64,000 bases of DNA from Dorea_D sp963559605. Its GTDB lineage: Bacteria > Bacillota > Clostridia > Lachnospirales > Lachnospiraceae. The notes below the pieces were generated by a model. The model ran no database searches. It saw only the letters and a program-made list of their open reading frames with translations, and had not been told where the DNA came from. Both the position numbers and the translations under genes were made by a program. Positions 23,709 through 32,800 of this stretch are shown here, one piece after another (position 1 is the stretch's first letter; every line of letters starts with the position of its first letter). Location: contig CAUWLL010000012.1 in the NCBI GenBank assembly GCA_963559605.1, positions 1-64,000 of the forward strand, read 5' to 3'.

Positions 23709-25391
23709 ATGTATCAGGAAGAGTACAAGCGCTGGTTGGCTGCGGATTTAGAAGATGCAGATTTAAAACCGGAATTATCTAAAATCGAGGGAAATGATGA
23801 TGAGGTGAAAGAGCGTTTTGCAGTGGCTCTGAAATTTGGAACGGCAGGGCTTCGCGGTGTGTTGGGGGCAGGTACGAACCGCATGAATATTTATGTTGTG
23901 CGCCAGGCGACACAGGGACTTGCAAATTGGGTAAAAACGCAAGGCGGCAATCAGACGGTGGCGATCAGCTATGACAGTCGTCTGAAAAGCGATGTATTTG
24001 CCAAGACGGCAGCAGGAGTATTGGCGGCAAACGGAATCAAGGTAAGGATTTACGATGCATTGATGCCGGTTCCGGCGCTTTCGTTTGCAACAAGATATTA
24101 TAAATGTAATGCGGGGATTATGGTGACGGCTTCCCATAATCCGGCACAATATAACGGATATAAGGCTTATGGGCCGGACGGATGTCAGATGACAGACGAT
24201 GCGGCAGCAATCGTATATGCGGAGATTCAAAAGACCGATGTTCTTACAGGAGCAAAATACATCTCTTTTGCCGAGGGCGTAGAACAAGGATGGATCCGGT
24301 TTGTGGGAGATGACTGTAAGAAAGCCCTTTATGAAGCGATCGAATCTCGCCAGGTACGTCCGGGACTTTGTAAGACAGCCGGTTTGAAGCTTGTGTACAG
24401 CCCGTTAAACGGCGCAGGTCTTGTGCCTGTAACGCAGGTGTTAAAAGACATTGGTGTTTCAGATATTACGATTGTGCCGGAACAGGAATATCCAAATGGA
24501 TATTTTACAACATGCGGTTATCCAAATCCGGAGATTTTCGAGGCATTAGAGCAGGGACTTAAACTTGCAAAAGAGACAGAGGCAGATTTAATGCTTGCAA
24601 CAGACCCGGATGCAGACCGTGTGGGGATTGCCATGAAATGTCCAGACGGTTCTTATGAGCTTGTAAGCGGTAATGAAGTAGGAGTCCTTCTTCTTGATTA
24701 TATCTGTGCGGGCCGCATAGAGAAAGGAACGATGCCGGAGCGTCCGGTAGCGGTAAAATCTATCGTTACGACACCGCTTGCAGATGCGGTTGCAGAGCAT
24801 TATGGCGTGGAGCTTCGCAATGTGCTGACTGGTTTTAAGTGGATCGGCGATCAGATCGCACAGCTTGAGGAAAAGGGAGAGGTAGATCGTTTTATCTTTG
24901 GCTTTGAAGAAAGCTATGGCTATCTGGCAGGTCCTTATGTACGTGATAAAGATGCAGTCATCGGTTCTATGCTGATTTGCGAAATGGCTGCTTATTACAG
25001 AAGTATCGGAAGCTCTCTCAAGCAGAGAATGGAGGAAATCTATGGGCAGTACGGACGTTACCTCAATAAGGTAGATAGTTTTGAGTTCCCGGGACTTAGC
25101 GGAATGGATAAGATGGCAGAGATCATGCAGGGGCTTCGCCAGACTCCTCCGACAGAGATTGCCGGAATTAAGGTGGCAGAGGTAGTGGATTACCAGAAAC
25201 CGGAGGAGACAGGACTTCCGGCGGCGAACGTTCTGATTTTTAAATTGGAAAATGGTGCGACAGTGATCATCCGGCCTTCCGGCACAGAGCCGAAGATTAA
25301 AGTGTATTATACAACACTCGGGAAAGATCTCGCAGAGGCACAGGCAGAAAAAGATAAGCTGGCGGCAGCATTAGAGCCGATTTTGGCATAA
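23709..25391 (+). CDS. pgcA: Alpha-phosphoglucomutase (phospho-sugar mutase, PgcA/PGM2 type)
   Basis: It interconverts glucose-6-phosphate and glucose-1-phosphate, which feeds the GlgC/GlgD glycogen enzymes encoded further right. The catalytic phosphoserine loop is VTASHNPAQYNGYKAYG, the Mg-binding loop LATDPDADRVGIA, the sugar-binding motif GFEESYGYL, and the phosphate-binding loop IIRPSGTEPKIKVY. It has 560 residues, the long PGM2 type. ATG 23709 follows CAGGGAG; a GTG at 23700 is also in frame. It is a single gene with a terminator. Confidence 0.93.
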   Translation: MYQEEYKRWLAADLEDADLKPELSKIEGNDDEVKERFAVALKFGTAGLRGVLGAGTNRMNIYVVRQATQGLANWVKTQGGNQTVAISYDSRLKSDVFAKTAAGVLAANGIKVRIYDALMPVPALSFATRYYKCNAGIMVTASHNPAQYNGYKAYGPDGCQMTDDAAAIVYAEIQKTDVLTGAKYISFAEGVEQGWIRFVGDDCKKALYEAIESRQVRPGLCKTAGLKLVYSPLNGAGLVPVTQVLKDIGVSDITIVPEQEYPNGYFTTCGYPNPEIFEALEQGLKLAKETEADLMLATDPDADRVGIAMKCPDGSYELVSGNEVGVLLLDYICAGRIEKGTMPERPVAVKSIVTTPLADAVAEHYGVELRNVLTGFKWIGDQIAQLEEKGEVDRFIFGFEESYGYLAGPYVRDKDAVIGSMLICEMAAYYRSIGSSLKQRMEEIYGQYGRYLNKVDSFEFPGLSGMDKMAEIMQGLRQTPPTEIAGIKVAEVVDYQKPEETGLPAANVLIFKLENGATVIIRPSGTEPKIKVYYTTLGKDLAEAQAEKDKLAAALEPILA

Positions 25392-25419
25392 GAGGATACA
25401 GACGCTATAGGAAGTTAAG

Positions 25420-25456
25420 GGACTATTCCGGGAGATCGGGATAGTCCTGTTTTTTC
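25420..25456 (+). terminator. Terminator after phosphoglucomutase gene
   Basis: An 11-bp stem (25420-25430 with 25437-25447, one G-T pair) with a 6-nt loop, then TGTTTTTTC. Confidence 0.88.
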
Positions 25457-25547
25457 TCCTGGTTTTCTACTGCAAAGCTACCCTTTAAAAATCTCTTTAA
25501 ATATGTTATAATACCTCAAAGTGTGAGAAAAGAAGGAGTCAGTAGAA

Positions 25548-26939
25548 ATGGAATTAATTACGATCAAAGAATTGTTCAAGAAAAAAGAAGAATATTTAGA
25601 CAAGAAGATTACAGTCGGCGGATGGGTGAGAAGTATCCGTGACTCTAAGACTTTTGGTTTTATTGTAGTAAACGACGGTACGTTTTTTGAGCCATTGCAG
25701 GTAGTATACCACGATACGATGGATAATTTTGCAGAAGTGTCCAAGTTAAATGTGGGAGCAGCCATTATTGTTACAGGAACATTGGTGGCAACTCCGCAGG
25801 CGAAACAGCCATTTGAGATCCAGGCAGATACCGTGGAGATAGAAGGAGTTTCGGCACCGGATTATCCGCTTCAGAAAAAGCGTCATAGCTTTGAATATCT
25901 GCGGACGATTTCTCACCTGAGACCGAGAACGAACACTTTTCAGGCAGTGTTTCGTATTCGTTCTCTGGCAGCTTATGCCATTCATAAGTTCTTTCAGGAG
26001 AGAGGATTTGTATATGTGCACACACCGCTCATTACCGGAAGTGACTGCGAGGGAGCAGGAGAGATGTTTCGCGTAACTACTTTGGATATGGAGAATGTTC
26101 CAAAGACAGAGGACGGCAAAGTGGATTATTCTCAGGATTTCTTCAACAAAGAGACAAGCCTTACAGTAAGCGGTCAGTTGAATGGCGAGACATATGCTCA
26201 GGCATTCAGAAATATTTATACCTTTGGACCGACTTTCCGTGCGGAAAATTCAAATACTACAAGACATGCGGCAGAGTTCTGGATGATCGAGCCGGAGATT
26301 GCGTTTGCAGATCTGGACGATAACATGATATTGGCAGAGTCTATGCTGAAATATATCATTAATTACGTTCTTGAGAATGCGCCGGAGGAGATGAACTTCT
26401 TTAATTCATTTGTAGATAAGGGATTGTTAGATAGGCTGAACAATGTGGTTTCTTCTGAGTTTGCAAGAGTAACTTATACAGAAGCCATTGAGATCTTGGA
26501 GAAGAATAACGACAAGTTTGAATATAAAGTATCCTGGGGTGCGGATCTTCAGACCGAGCACGAGCGTTATCTGACAGAGGAAGTGTATAAACGTCCGGTG
26601 TTTGTAACCGATTATCCGAAGGACATCAAGGCATTTTATATGAAGCTCAATGACGATGGGAAAACAGTGGCGGCAGTAGACTGTCTGGTTCCGGGAATCG
26701 GCGAGATTATCGGAGGAAGCCAGAGAGAGGACGACTATGATAAGCTTGTTACACGTATGAAGGAAATGGGACTTCAGGAAGAGGATTATGGATTCTATCT
26801 GGATCTTCGAAAATATGGCTCGACAAGACATGCCGGTTTCGGACTTGGATTTGAGAGGTGTATTATGTATCTGACCGGAATGGGCAACATCCGCGATGTG
26901 ATCCCGTTCCCGAGAACAGTAAATAACTGCGATTTATAG
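25548..26939 (+). CDS. asnS: Asparagine-tRNA ligase
   Basis: This class IIb synthetase charges tRNA-Asn. The N-terminal OB-fold anticodon domain covers about residues 1-120 (VGGWVRSIRDSKTFGFIVVN). The catalytic domain has motif 2 (FRAENSNTTRHAAEFWMIEP) and motif 3 (HAGFGLGFERCIMYLTGMGN then IRDVIPFPR). It has 463 residues, the usual length. TATAAT at 25507-25512 is the likely -10. Its TAG stop lies on the left arm of the structured element that follows. Confidence 0.97.
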   Translation: MELITIKELFKKKEEYLDKKITVGGWVRSIRDSKTFGFIVVNDGTFFEPLQVVYHDTMDNFAEVSKLNVGAAIIVTGTLVATPQAKQPFEIQADTVEIEGVSAPDYPLQKKRHSFEYLRTISHLRPRTNTFQAVFRIRSLAAYAIHKFFQERGFVYVHTPLITGSDCEGAGEMFRVTTLDMENVPKTEDGKVDYSQDFFNKETSLTVSGQLNGETYAQAFRNIYTFGPTFRAENSNTTRHAAEFWMIEPEIAFADLDDNMILAESMLKYIINYVLENAPEEMNFFNSFVDKGLLDRLNNVVSSEFARVTYTEAIEILEKNNDKFEYKVSWGADLQTEHERYLTEEVYKRPVFVTDYPKDIKAFYMKLNDDGKTVAAVDCLVPGIGEIIGGSQREDDYDKLVTRMKEMGLQEEDYGFYLDLRKYGSTRHAGFGLGFERCIMYLTGMGNIRDVIPFPRTVNNCDL

Positions 26940-27112
26940 TAACTATCCAGCCATGCGCTGTCACACCGGCAGAAAATCTGCAAGTTTACTTGCGATAGAT
27001 TGCCGGATGTGACAGCAGATGGTGTTTAGCCATTCAACGAGAGCCATAGCTGCGTGAGCGGCGAAGAGACTGCGTGGCAGTCGAGGGGAAGTTGTAAAGC
27101 TGGATAGTTACT
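26938..27112 (+). ncRNA. Structured multi-hairpin element, candidate HEARO/omega-type RNA
   Basis: Outer arms AGTAACTATCCAGC (26938-26951) and its exact complement (27099-27112) enclose a long stem (GCTGTCACACCGGCA with TGCCGGATGTGACAGC), then a GCTGC-GTGA-GCGGC hairpin, an ACTGC-GTG-GCAGT hairpin and GAGGGGAAG. The 175 nt have no ORF. From memory, the GAGAGCC, GGCGAAGAG and GAGGGGAAG blocks resemble HEARO RNA, the guide-RNA scaffold of IscB systems. No IscB-type gene is in the window, so this would be a stand-alone copy. The structure is clear; the family is tentative. Confidence 0.55.
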
Positions 27113-27140
27113 TTTTTATTAGAAGAATCAGGAGGTATGT

Positions 27141-27830
27141 ATGAATATTTTAGTAGTTGATGATGAGAAAGAAATTGCTGACGTTATTGAACTGTACCTT
27201 CAGAATGATCAGTACAATGTACTTAAATTTTATAATGGAGAGGATGCGCTTCAATGCATTAAGAATACGAAAATCGATCTGGCAATTTTGGATATTATGC
27301 TGCCGGATGTAGACGGATTCCAGATTTTGAAACAGATTCGTGAGAAATATACGTTTCCGGTCATTATGTTGACGGCTAAAACGGAGTACATGGATAAGAT
27401 CACGGGACTGACACTGGGGGCGGACGACTATATTCCGAAACCGTTTAATCCGTTGGAACTGGTTGCCCGTGTAAAGGCACAGCTTCGAAGATATACGCAG
27501 TATAATGACGGCGGTAAAGATACGGGAGACATTATTGACTTTGCGGGACTGGTGTTAAACCGCACTTCCCATGAGTGCGTGTACAATGAAGTACCGCTTA
27601 CACTTACGCCGATAGAATTTGAAATCCTGTGGCTCTTGTGCGAGAATCGGGGGAAAGTCATAAGTTCCGAGGAGCTTTTTGAAAAAGTATGGAATGAAAA
27701 ATACTATAAAAACAGCAACAATACGGTTATGGTGCATATCCGTCATCTGCGGGAGAAGATGAATATACCGACCGGAAAATCCGATTTTATCAAGACCGTT
27801 TGGGGAGTGGGGTATAAAGTTGAAGAATAA
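27141..27830 (+). CDS. OmpR-family response regulator, VanR-like
   Basis: A 229-residue transcription regulator. The receiver domain (1-115) has the acidic pocket VVDDE, phosphorylation Asp in LAILDIMLPDVDGF and Lys in YIPKPFNPLELVARVKAQL. A winged-helix domain follows (about 130-228: LTLTPIEFEILWLL, VMVHIRHLREKM). The receiver is strikingly like VanR (opening NILVVDDEKEIADVIELYL). No vanHAX-type genes are in the window, so the regulated genes are unknown. AGGAGG lies before the ATG. It overlaps the kinase gene by 11 bp. Confidence 0.93.
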   Translation: MNILVVDDEKEIADVIELYLQNDQYNVLKFYNGEDALQCIKNTKIDLAILDIMLPDVDGFQILKQIREKYTFPVIMLTAKTEYMDKITGLTLGADDYIPKPFNPLELVARVKAQLRRYTQYNDGGKDTGDIIDFAGLVLNRTSHECVYNEVPLTLTPIEFEILWLLCENRGKVISSEELFEKVWNEKYYKNSNNTVMVHIRHLREKMNIPTGKSDFIKTVWGVGYKVEE

Positions 27831-29058
27831 TTACCGCAAATTAAAGTTCAGTATTTTGTTGCAGACCGTACTGGTAACGGCGCTTACAGTGTTGGTAGGC
27901 GGTTTTCTGCTGGATTTCGTTATTGACGGTGTATACAATGAGAAATTTGGAAGTATATTTGTGGAGATATTGACGACGTTTGACGTAAAAGAAAAAACGG
28001 CAATTGATCTATACTGGAGGCTTATCGGAAATAACAAGACGTTTTTTATGGTGGTGGGATTTCTCCTTTTATTTGCGTTGTTTTTCTATGTGGCGCTGTC
28101 TAAGATGACAAGGTATCTGGATCAGGTAGGAGACGGTATTGAAAACATTGTGTCGGATTCCACGGAACCGATTCGTCTCATTACGGAGTTAAAACCGATT
28201 GAGATCCGTCTGAACGAGATCAAAGCCACATTAAAGAGGCAGGAGTTGGAATCGATCGAAGGGGAGAAACGAAAGGACGATCTGGTATTGTTTCTTGCCC
28301 ATGACTTGAAGACGCCGCTCACTTCTATTGTAGCATATCTTACCATGCTCGACAGCCATCCGGAGATGGACGCCGAGGAACGGGAAAAATATATACATAT
28401 CGCTCACGACAAAGCCATCCGTCTGGGAGAATTGATCAATGAATTTTTTGACATAACACGATATAATCTTCAGAATATGGAACTGGAAACGGTGGACATC
28501 AACCTTTCGTTGATGTTGGAACAGCTTGCGGACGAGCTGTATGGTGTTTTACAGGAGAAAAGGCTGTCCTGTGAGGTAGAAGTGGAGGATAATCTGGAGG
28601 TATCGGGAGACCCGGATAAGCTGGCACGGGTTTTCGACAACATTTTGAGAAACGCCATTGCATACTGTTACGAAGATACAACTATACAGATCCATGCGGC
28701 GACAAAGAAAAATGATGTGGAGATTATTTTTACAAACCGGGGAGATAAGATACCGGGAACGATGTTACAGACCATTTTTGAAAAATTTTACCGTGTGGAC
28801 GGTTCCAGATCCAGTGGAACAGGAGGCGCGGGGTTAGGACTTGCCATTGCGAAAGAGATTGTAGAACTGCATGGAGGAAGTGTGCGGGCAAAAAGCGATG
28901 ATATAAAGACGCAGTTTATCGTCACACTGCCGACGCGGAAGAAGGAAGAAGAGGGAGAGACAGATGAGATTCATACACACCGCAGATGTCCATTTGGGGG
29001 CAAATCCGGACGCAGGAAACGCATACACGAAAGACCGTCAGAGCGAGATATGGAGTAG
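27820..29058 (+). CDS. Membrane sensor histidine kinase, VanS-like
   Basis: The partner of the upstream regulator, with 412 residues. Two membrane helices (about 10-32 and 70-90) flank a short outer loop. The H-box is LFLAHDLKTPLTSIVAYL, the N-box FDNILRNAIAYC, the F-box TIFEKFYRVDGSRSSGTGG and the G2 box GAGLGLAIAKEIVELHGG. The TTG start at 27820 sits within the regulator gene behind GGGGAGTGGGG. After the kinase domain ends at about residue 384, the last ~28 residues lie in the 95-bp overlap with the next gene and look non-domain. Confidence 0.92.
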   Translation: MKNNYRKLKFSILLQTVLVTALTVLVGGFLLDFVIDGVYNEKFGSIFVEILTTFDVKEKTAIDLYWRLIGNNKTFFMVVGFLLLFALFFYVALSKMTRYLDQVGDGIENIVSDSTEPIRLITELKPIEIRLNEIKATLKRQELESIEGEKRKDDLVLFLAHDLKTPLTSIVAYLTMLDSHPEMDAEEREKYIHIAHDKAIRLGELINEFFDITRYNLQNMELETVDINLSLMLEQLADELYGVLQEKRLSCEVEVEDNLEVSGDPDKLARVFDNILRNAIAYCYEDTTIQIHAATKKNDVEIIFTNRGDKIPGTMLQTIFEKFYRVDGSRSSGTGGAGLGLAIAKEIVELHGGSVRAKSDDIKTQFIVTLPTRKKEEEGETDEIHTHRRCPFGGKSGRRKRIHERPSERDME

Positions 29059-30019
29059 CTTTGAAGCTTTAATAAAAACCTGTGAGGAGGAGAAGATAGA
29101 ACTGCTTTTGATCGCAGGAGATTTGTTTCACCGTCAGCCGCTTTTGAGAGAACTGAAAGAGGTGCGTTATCTGTTTGAGCAGTTGACGGCAACACAGGTC
29201 GTTATGATCGCTGGGAACCATGATTATTTGAAAAAAGATTCTTATTATCGGACGTTTGGGTGGCCGAAGCATGTGCATATGTTACTGGAAGAAGAGTTGT
29301 CCAGAGTGGATTTGCCGGAACTGGATGTTTCCGTGTATGGCTTTAGTTATCATGCAAAAGAAATGCAAGGGGCGCCTTACGAGACAGAAAAAGAGCAAGA
29401 AGGCTGCAGGAGAAAAATCCTGTTGCTGCACGGCGGTGACGAAAAGCATGTACCTCTTCGAAAAGACTGCTTGCTGAGACTGAATTATGACTATATCGCA
29501 CTGGGGCATATCCATAAGCCGAGAGTGATAAGCGCAAATAAGATTGCGTATTGCGGGGCTTTAGAGCCGATAGACAAAAATGACACCGGAGAGCATGGTT
29601 ATATTCTGGGAGAAATGAATGCGCAGGGCTGCAAGACAGAATTTATCGTAAGCGCTATGCGTGAGTATAAGCATCTGGAGGTGCAGGTTGTACCGGAGCT
29701 GACAAGTTTTGCGTTGAAAGAGAAGATACGGGAACAGATTGAAATAGAGGGAATACAAAATATTTACAAGATTATTCTGACGGGATTTCGCGATCCACAG
29801 ATGTTATTTGATCAGGGAAATGCTGACATGTATGGAAATATTATTGAAATTGTTGACCAAACGAAACCGTCTTATAATTTTGAAAAACTGATGGAGCAAA
29901 ATCAGAATAATATTCTCGGACACCTGATCCGGGAAATGAAAGACTGTGATGTAGAAAGCGTGGAATACCGGGCGATGTGCGAGGGTGTCAGAGCGCTGAT
30001 GGAAACAAGAAGGGACTAG
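28964..30019 (+). CDS. SbcD/YhaO-like DNA repair metallophosphoesterase
   Basis: A 351-residue calcineurin-like nuclease, Mre11/SbcD superfamily. The metal-binding motifs are visible: HTADVHLGA (DxH), LLIAGDLFHRQ (GDxxH-like), IAGNHDYLKK (GNHD), LLLHGGDE and IALGHIHKPR (GHxH). It is coupled to the ATPase gene 3 bp downstream, as in YhaO-YhaN. Its start overlaps the kinase gene by 95 bp, so the two-component system and the nuclease pair form one transcription unit. A role in DNA break processing is inferred from the family. Confidence 0.9.
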   Translation: MRFIHTADVHLGANPDAGNAYTKDRQSEIWSSFEALIKTCEEEKIELLLIAGDLFHRQPLLRELKEVRYLFEQLTATQVVMIAGNHDYLKKDSYYRTFGWPKHVHMLLEEELSRVDLPELDVSVYGFSYHAKEMQGAPYETEKEQEGCRRKILLLHGGDEKHVPLRKDCLLRLNYDYIALGHIHKPRVISANKIAYCGALEPIDKNDTGEHGYILGEMNAQGCKTEFIVSAMREYKHLEVQVVPELTSFALKEKIREQIEIEGIQNIYKIILTGFRDPQMLFDQGNADMYGNIIEIVDQTKPSYNFEKLMEQNQNNILGHLIREMKDCDVESVEYRAMCEGVRALMETRRD

Positions 30020-30022
30020 CAT

Positions 30023-31582
30023 ATGCGAATATGTGAATTAGTGATCAGAAATTTTGGGAAATTTACCAATAAGAAAATAGATATATCCGACGGGATCCAA
30101 CTGCTATACGGAGAAAATGAATCCGGGAAATCTACCATCCACTCCTTTATCAAGGGCATGTTTTTCGGAATTGAGAGAGGAAGGGGGCGCGCTGCCCATA
30201 ATGACGTGTTCAGCCGTTATGAGCCGTGGGATAATCCCGCTTATTATTCGGGAATGCTCCGGTTTGAAAGCGGCGGAAAGATGTTCTGTATTTACAGAGA
30301 TTTTGACAAAGTTTCCAAAAAGGTGCGGGTAATCTGTGAAAGTGACGGGGAGGAGTTGTCGGCAGAGGACGGAGATCTGGAAACACTTCTCGGTGAGATC
30401 AATGTGGGTGTTTATGATAACACTATATCCGTCGGGCAGCTAAAAGTAGAAACGGAGGAGGCGCTGTCTTCGGAACTTCGCAATTTTGCTACGAATTATT
30501 ATGCCGTGGGCGGTGGGGATATGGATATTACCGCTGCACTTGGAAATCTAAAGATGCGGAAAAAAGAGATCGAGAAAGAAATCCGTCTGGCGTTGGAGGA
30601 AAAGCAGAAAAAGCGAGAATACACGGAACAGGAAGCGTCTTATGTCTGGCGGGATATTCATAAATTACAGGAAGAAAAAGAACGTCTGACTCAGGAGATA
30701 GAGCTTCGGAAGGTTCGGGAAGAAAAAGAGCGGGAGAATGGAGAAACAGAGGCAAAGGGTGTAATCGATGAAATCCGCCCGGAAAAATGGAGGGTTCATC
30801 CGGTGGAGGTACTTCTTCTGCTTGTACTTATTGTTGCGCCGGTATTTTTTCTGCGGACTCCATGGAGTTATATGCTGTCCATTATCTTGTTTTTATGCGG
30901 TGGTATCTATGTGTGGAATCGCATGAAGGTAAGTAAAAAGCAGGAAAAGACAGAACCGGAAAGGATTCTTGAAGAGATTACACCGCAGGAAGAGAAGGCA
31001 TCTGTAGAGCAGCTTGTCTGGGAGAACAAGCGTATTACGGAGGAACTTCGGGATCGGAAAACACAGTATGAAAATCTAAAGGAGCAGATAGAGGAACTGG
31101 AAGAAGTCACAGATTCTTTCCGGGAACAGGAAAAGAGCCGGGCGGCGGTACAACTGGCGATGGACAGGTTAGAAGAGCTGTCTGCCGAGTTCCAGAGGCA
31201 GATGAGGCAGTCGCTGAATCAAAGAGTTTCGGAAATTATTGCCCAAATTACCGGAGGAAAATATACGAAACTGGTAGTGGAGGATTCCATGCATGTCAGT
31301 CTCATCTGTGAGGGCAGAAAGATTTCCGGCGAGCAGGTGAGCCGAGGCACTATGGAACAGATATATTTTGCCCTCCGAATGGCAGCGGCAGAGTTTTTGT
31401 GTGAGGAAGAGCTTCCGGTAATTCTGGATGATACTTTCGCATATTATGATGACGCGCGGCTTGCGAATACCCTGAAATGGCTGGCAGAGAATAAGAAGCA
31501 GGTTCTTATATTTACCTGTCAGAACCGGGAAGAGCAGGCGTTGAAAAAGATGCAGATTGCATATACAAAAGAGGAAGTCTGA
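30023..31582 (+). CDS. Short SbcC/YhaN-like AAA ATPase with membrane hairpin
   Basis: This is the partner ATPase of the nuclease. Walker A is YGENESGKST (about residues 30-39), the ABC signature-like motif SRGTMEQIYFALRMAAAEFL and Walker B LPVILDDTFAYYDD lie near the C-terminus. Coiled-coil segments (about 185-250 and 320-400) flank two hydrophobic helices (about 258-300). YhaN of B. subtilis is nearly twice as long (about 960 residues), so this is a compact version with a short coiled coil. Its stop codon lies inside the terminator stem. Confidence 0.88.
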   Translation: MRICELVIRNFGKFTNKKIDISDGIQLLYGENESGKSTIHSFIKGMFFGIERGRGRAAHNDVFSRYEPWDNPAYYSGMLRFESGGKMFCIYRDFDKVSKKVRVICESDGEELSAEDGDLETLLGEINVGVYDNTISVGQLKVETEEALSSELRNFATNYYAVGGGDMDITAALGNLKMRKKEIEKEIRLALEEKQKKREYTEQEASYVWRDIHKLQEEKERLTQEIELRKVREEKERENGETEAKGVIDEIRPEKWRVHPVEVLLLLVLIVAPVFFLRTPWSYMLSIILFLCGGIYVWNRMKVSKKQEKTEPERILEEITPQEEKASVEQLVWENKRITEELRDRKTQYENLKEQIEELEEVTDSFREQEKSRAAVQLAMDRLEELSAEFQRQMRQSLNQRVSEIIAQITGGKYTKLVVEDSMHVSLICEGRKISGEQVSRGTMEQIYFALRMAAAEFLCEEELPVILDDTFAYYDDARLANTLKWLAENKKQVLIFTCQNREEQALKKMQIAYTKEEV

Positions 31583-31597
31583 ACGGCTTCCTCTTTT
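31567..31597. terminator. Terminator overlapping the ATPase stop codon
   Basis: A 13-bp stem (31567-31579 with 31585-31597, one G-T pair) has the TGA stop (31580-31582) in its loop. The right arm ends in TTTT; on the other strand the A-rich left arm would serve the convergent prs gene. Confidence 0.85.
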
Positions 31598-31615
31598 GAT
31601 CTTTCTTATTTTGAA

Positions 31616-32800
31616 TTAAATTTCTTCTCCGTTTCGGTATCTTGCCACTACGTGTTGAATACGTTCATTTGGCGATAAAATACTGCTGATAGAACCATCG
31701 TGGTTCAAAGTATCGATCATAAGTGCAATGTATTTGCTCATGTCGCAGTTGATGTACCATGGTCTTTCTAAAAGTTCCGGTGTCTGGTAAATAAGGTTTG
31801 TGGTCAGAACACCGTTGATGATACCGTCTTCGTAAGCTTGGTCAAATTTGTCCAGTCCGTTGGTGAAAAGTCCAAATGTGGCAGCGGCGAAGATACGTTT
31901 GGCTTTTCTTTGTTTTAATTGTCCGGCTACGTCAAGAATGCTGTCGCCGGAAGAAATCATATCGTCTAGGATAATAACATCCTTACCTTCTACAGAAGAA
32001 CCTAAAAATTCATGGGCAACAATAGGATTACGCCCGTCAACGATCTTTGTATAGTCACGTCTTTTGTAGAACATTCCCATATCCAGGTTCAGTACGTTTG
32101 CCAGATATACCGCACGTTCGGTAGCGCCCTCGTCCGGGCTGATCGCCATCATATGCTTGCTGTCGATCTGGAGATCTTTGTATGTGTGAAGAAGAGATTT
32201 CACAAACTGGTAAGTTGGACGTACGGTCTCAAAACCATTCAGAGGAATGGCATTTTGTACTCTTGGGTCATGAGCGTCGAAAGTGATAATGTTGTCAACA
32301 CCCATGCGGACTAACTCCTGAAGTGCAAGGGCACAGTCCAGCGATTCACGGCTGCTTCTCTTATGCTGACGGCTTTCATATAAGAACGGCATGATCACAT
32401 TGATACGACGGGCTTTTCCGCCGACGGCGGCAATCACACGCTTTAAATTCTGATAGTGATCGTCCGGTGACATATGATTTACGTTGCCGGATAAAGAATA
32501 GGTCAGGCTATAGTTACATACATCTAAGATCAAATATAAGTCCATACCTCTTACGGACTGTCCGATGATACCTTTGGCTTCGCCGGAGCCAAAGCGCGGT
32601 ACGTTGGCATTGATTAGGTAATTGTCTCTTTCATAGCCGTTAAAGATTACATCGTTCTTATATTCAGGCCCATCCTCGTGGCGCCATTTTACAAGATAAT
32701 CGTTAATTTTGTTCCCCATTTCCTGACATCCGTCAAGAGCTATGATTCCTAAAGATCCTACTGGAATGTTGTCCAGTACACGTTCGTTACGGCGTAACAT
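31616..32800 (-). CDS. prs: Ribose-phosphate pyrophosphokinase, long form
   Basis: It makes PRPP from ribose-5-phosphate and ATP for nucleotide, His and Trp synthesis. Family motifs are YESRQHKRSSRE (catalytic loop), NIITFDAHDPRVQNAI, YKRRDYTKIVDGRNP and the PRPP loop VIILDDMISSGDSI. The length of 394 residues is clearly above the usual ~315, with about 80 extra residues at both ends. The PRPP loop has SSGDS where typical enzymes have DTGGT. The start has GGGAGGT and overlaps the dnaI-like gene by 14 bp. Confidence 0.88.
   Translation of the reverse strand: MLRRNERVLDNIPVGSLGIIALDGCQEMGNKINDYLVKWRHEDGPEYKNDVIFNGYERDNYLINANVPRFGSGEAKGIIGQSVRGMDLYLILDVCNYSLTYSLSGNVNHMSPDDHYQNLKRVIAAVGGKARRINVIMPFLYESRQHKRSSRESLDCALALQELVRMGVDNIITFDAHDPRVQNAIPLNGFETVRPTYQFVKSLLHTYKDLQIDSKHMMAISPDEGATERAVYLANVLNLDMGMFYKRRDYTKIVDGRNPIVAHEFLGSSVEGKDVIILDDMISSGDSILDVAGQLKQRKAKRIFAAATFGLFTNGLDKFDQAYEDGIINGVLTTNLIYQTPELLERPWYINCDMSKYIALMIDTLNHDGSISSILSPNERIQHVVARYRNGEEI

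Noticed and set aside
27141..29058. Vancomycin resistance operon
   Set aside because: The regulator and kinase look VanRS-like, but no vanH, ligase or dipeptidase gene is adjacent; a nuclease pair follows instead.
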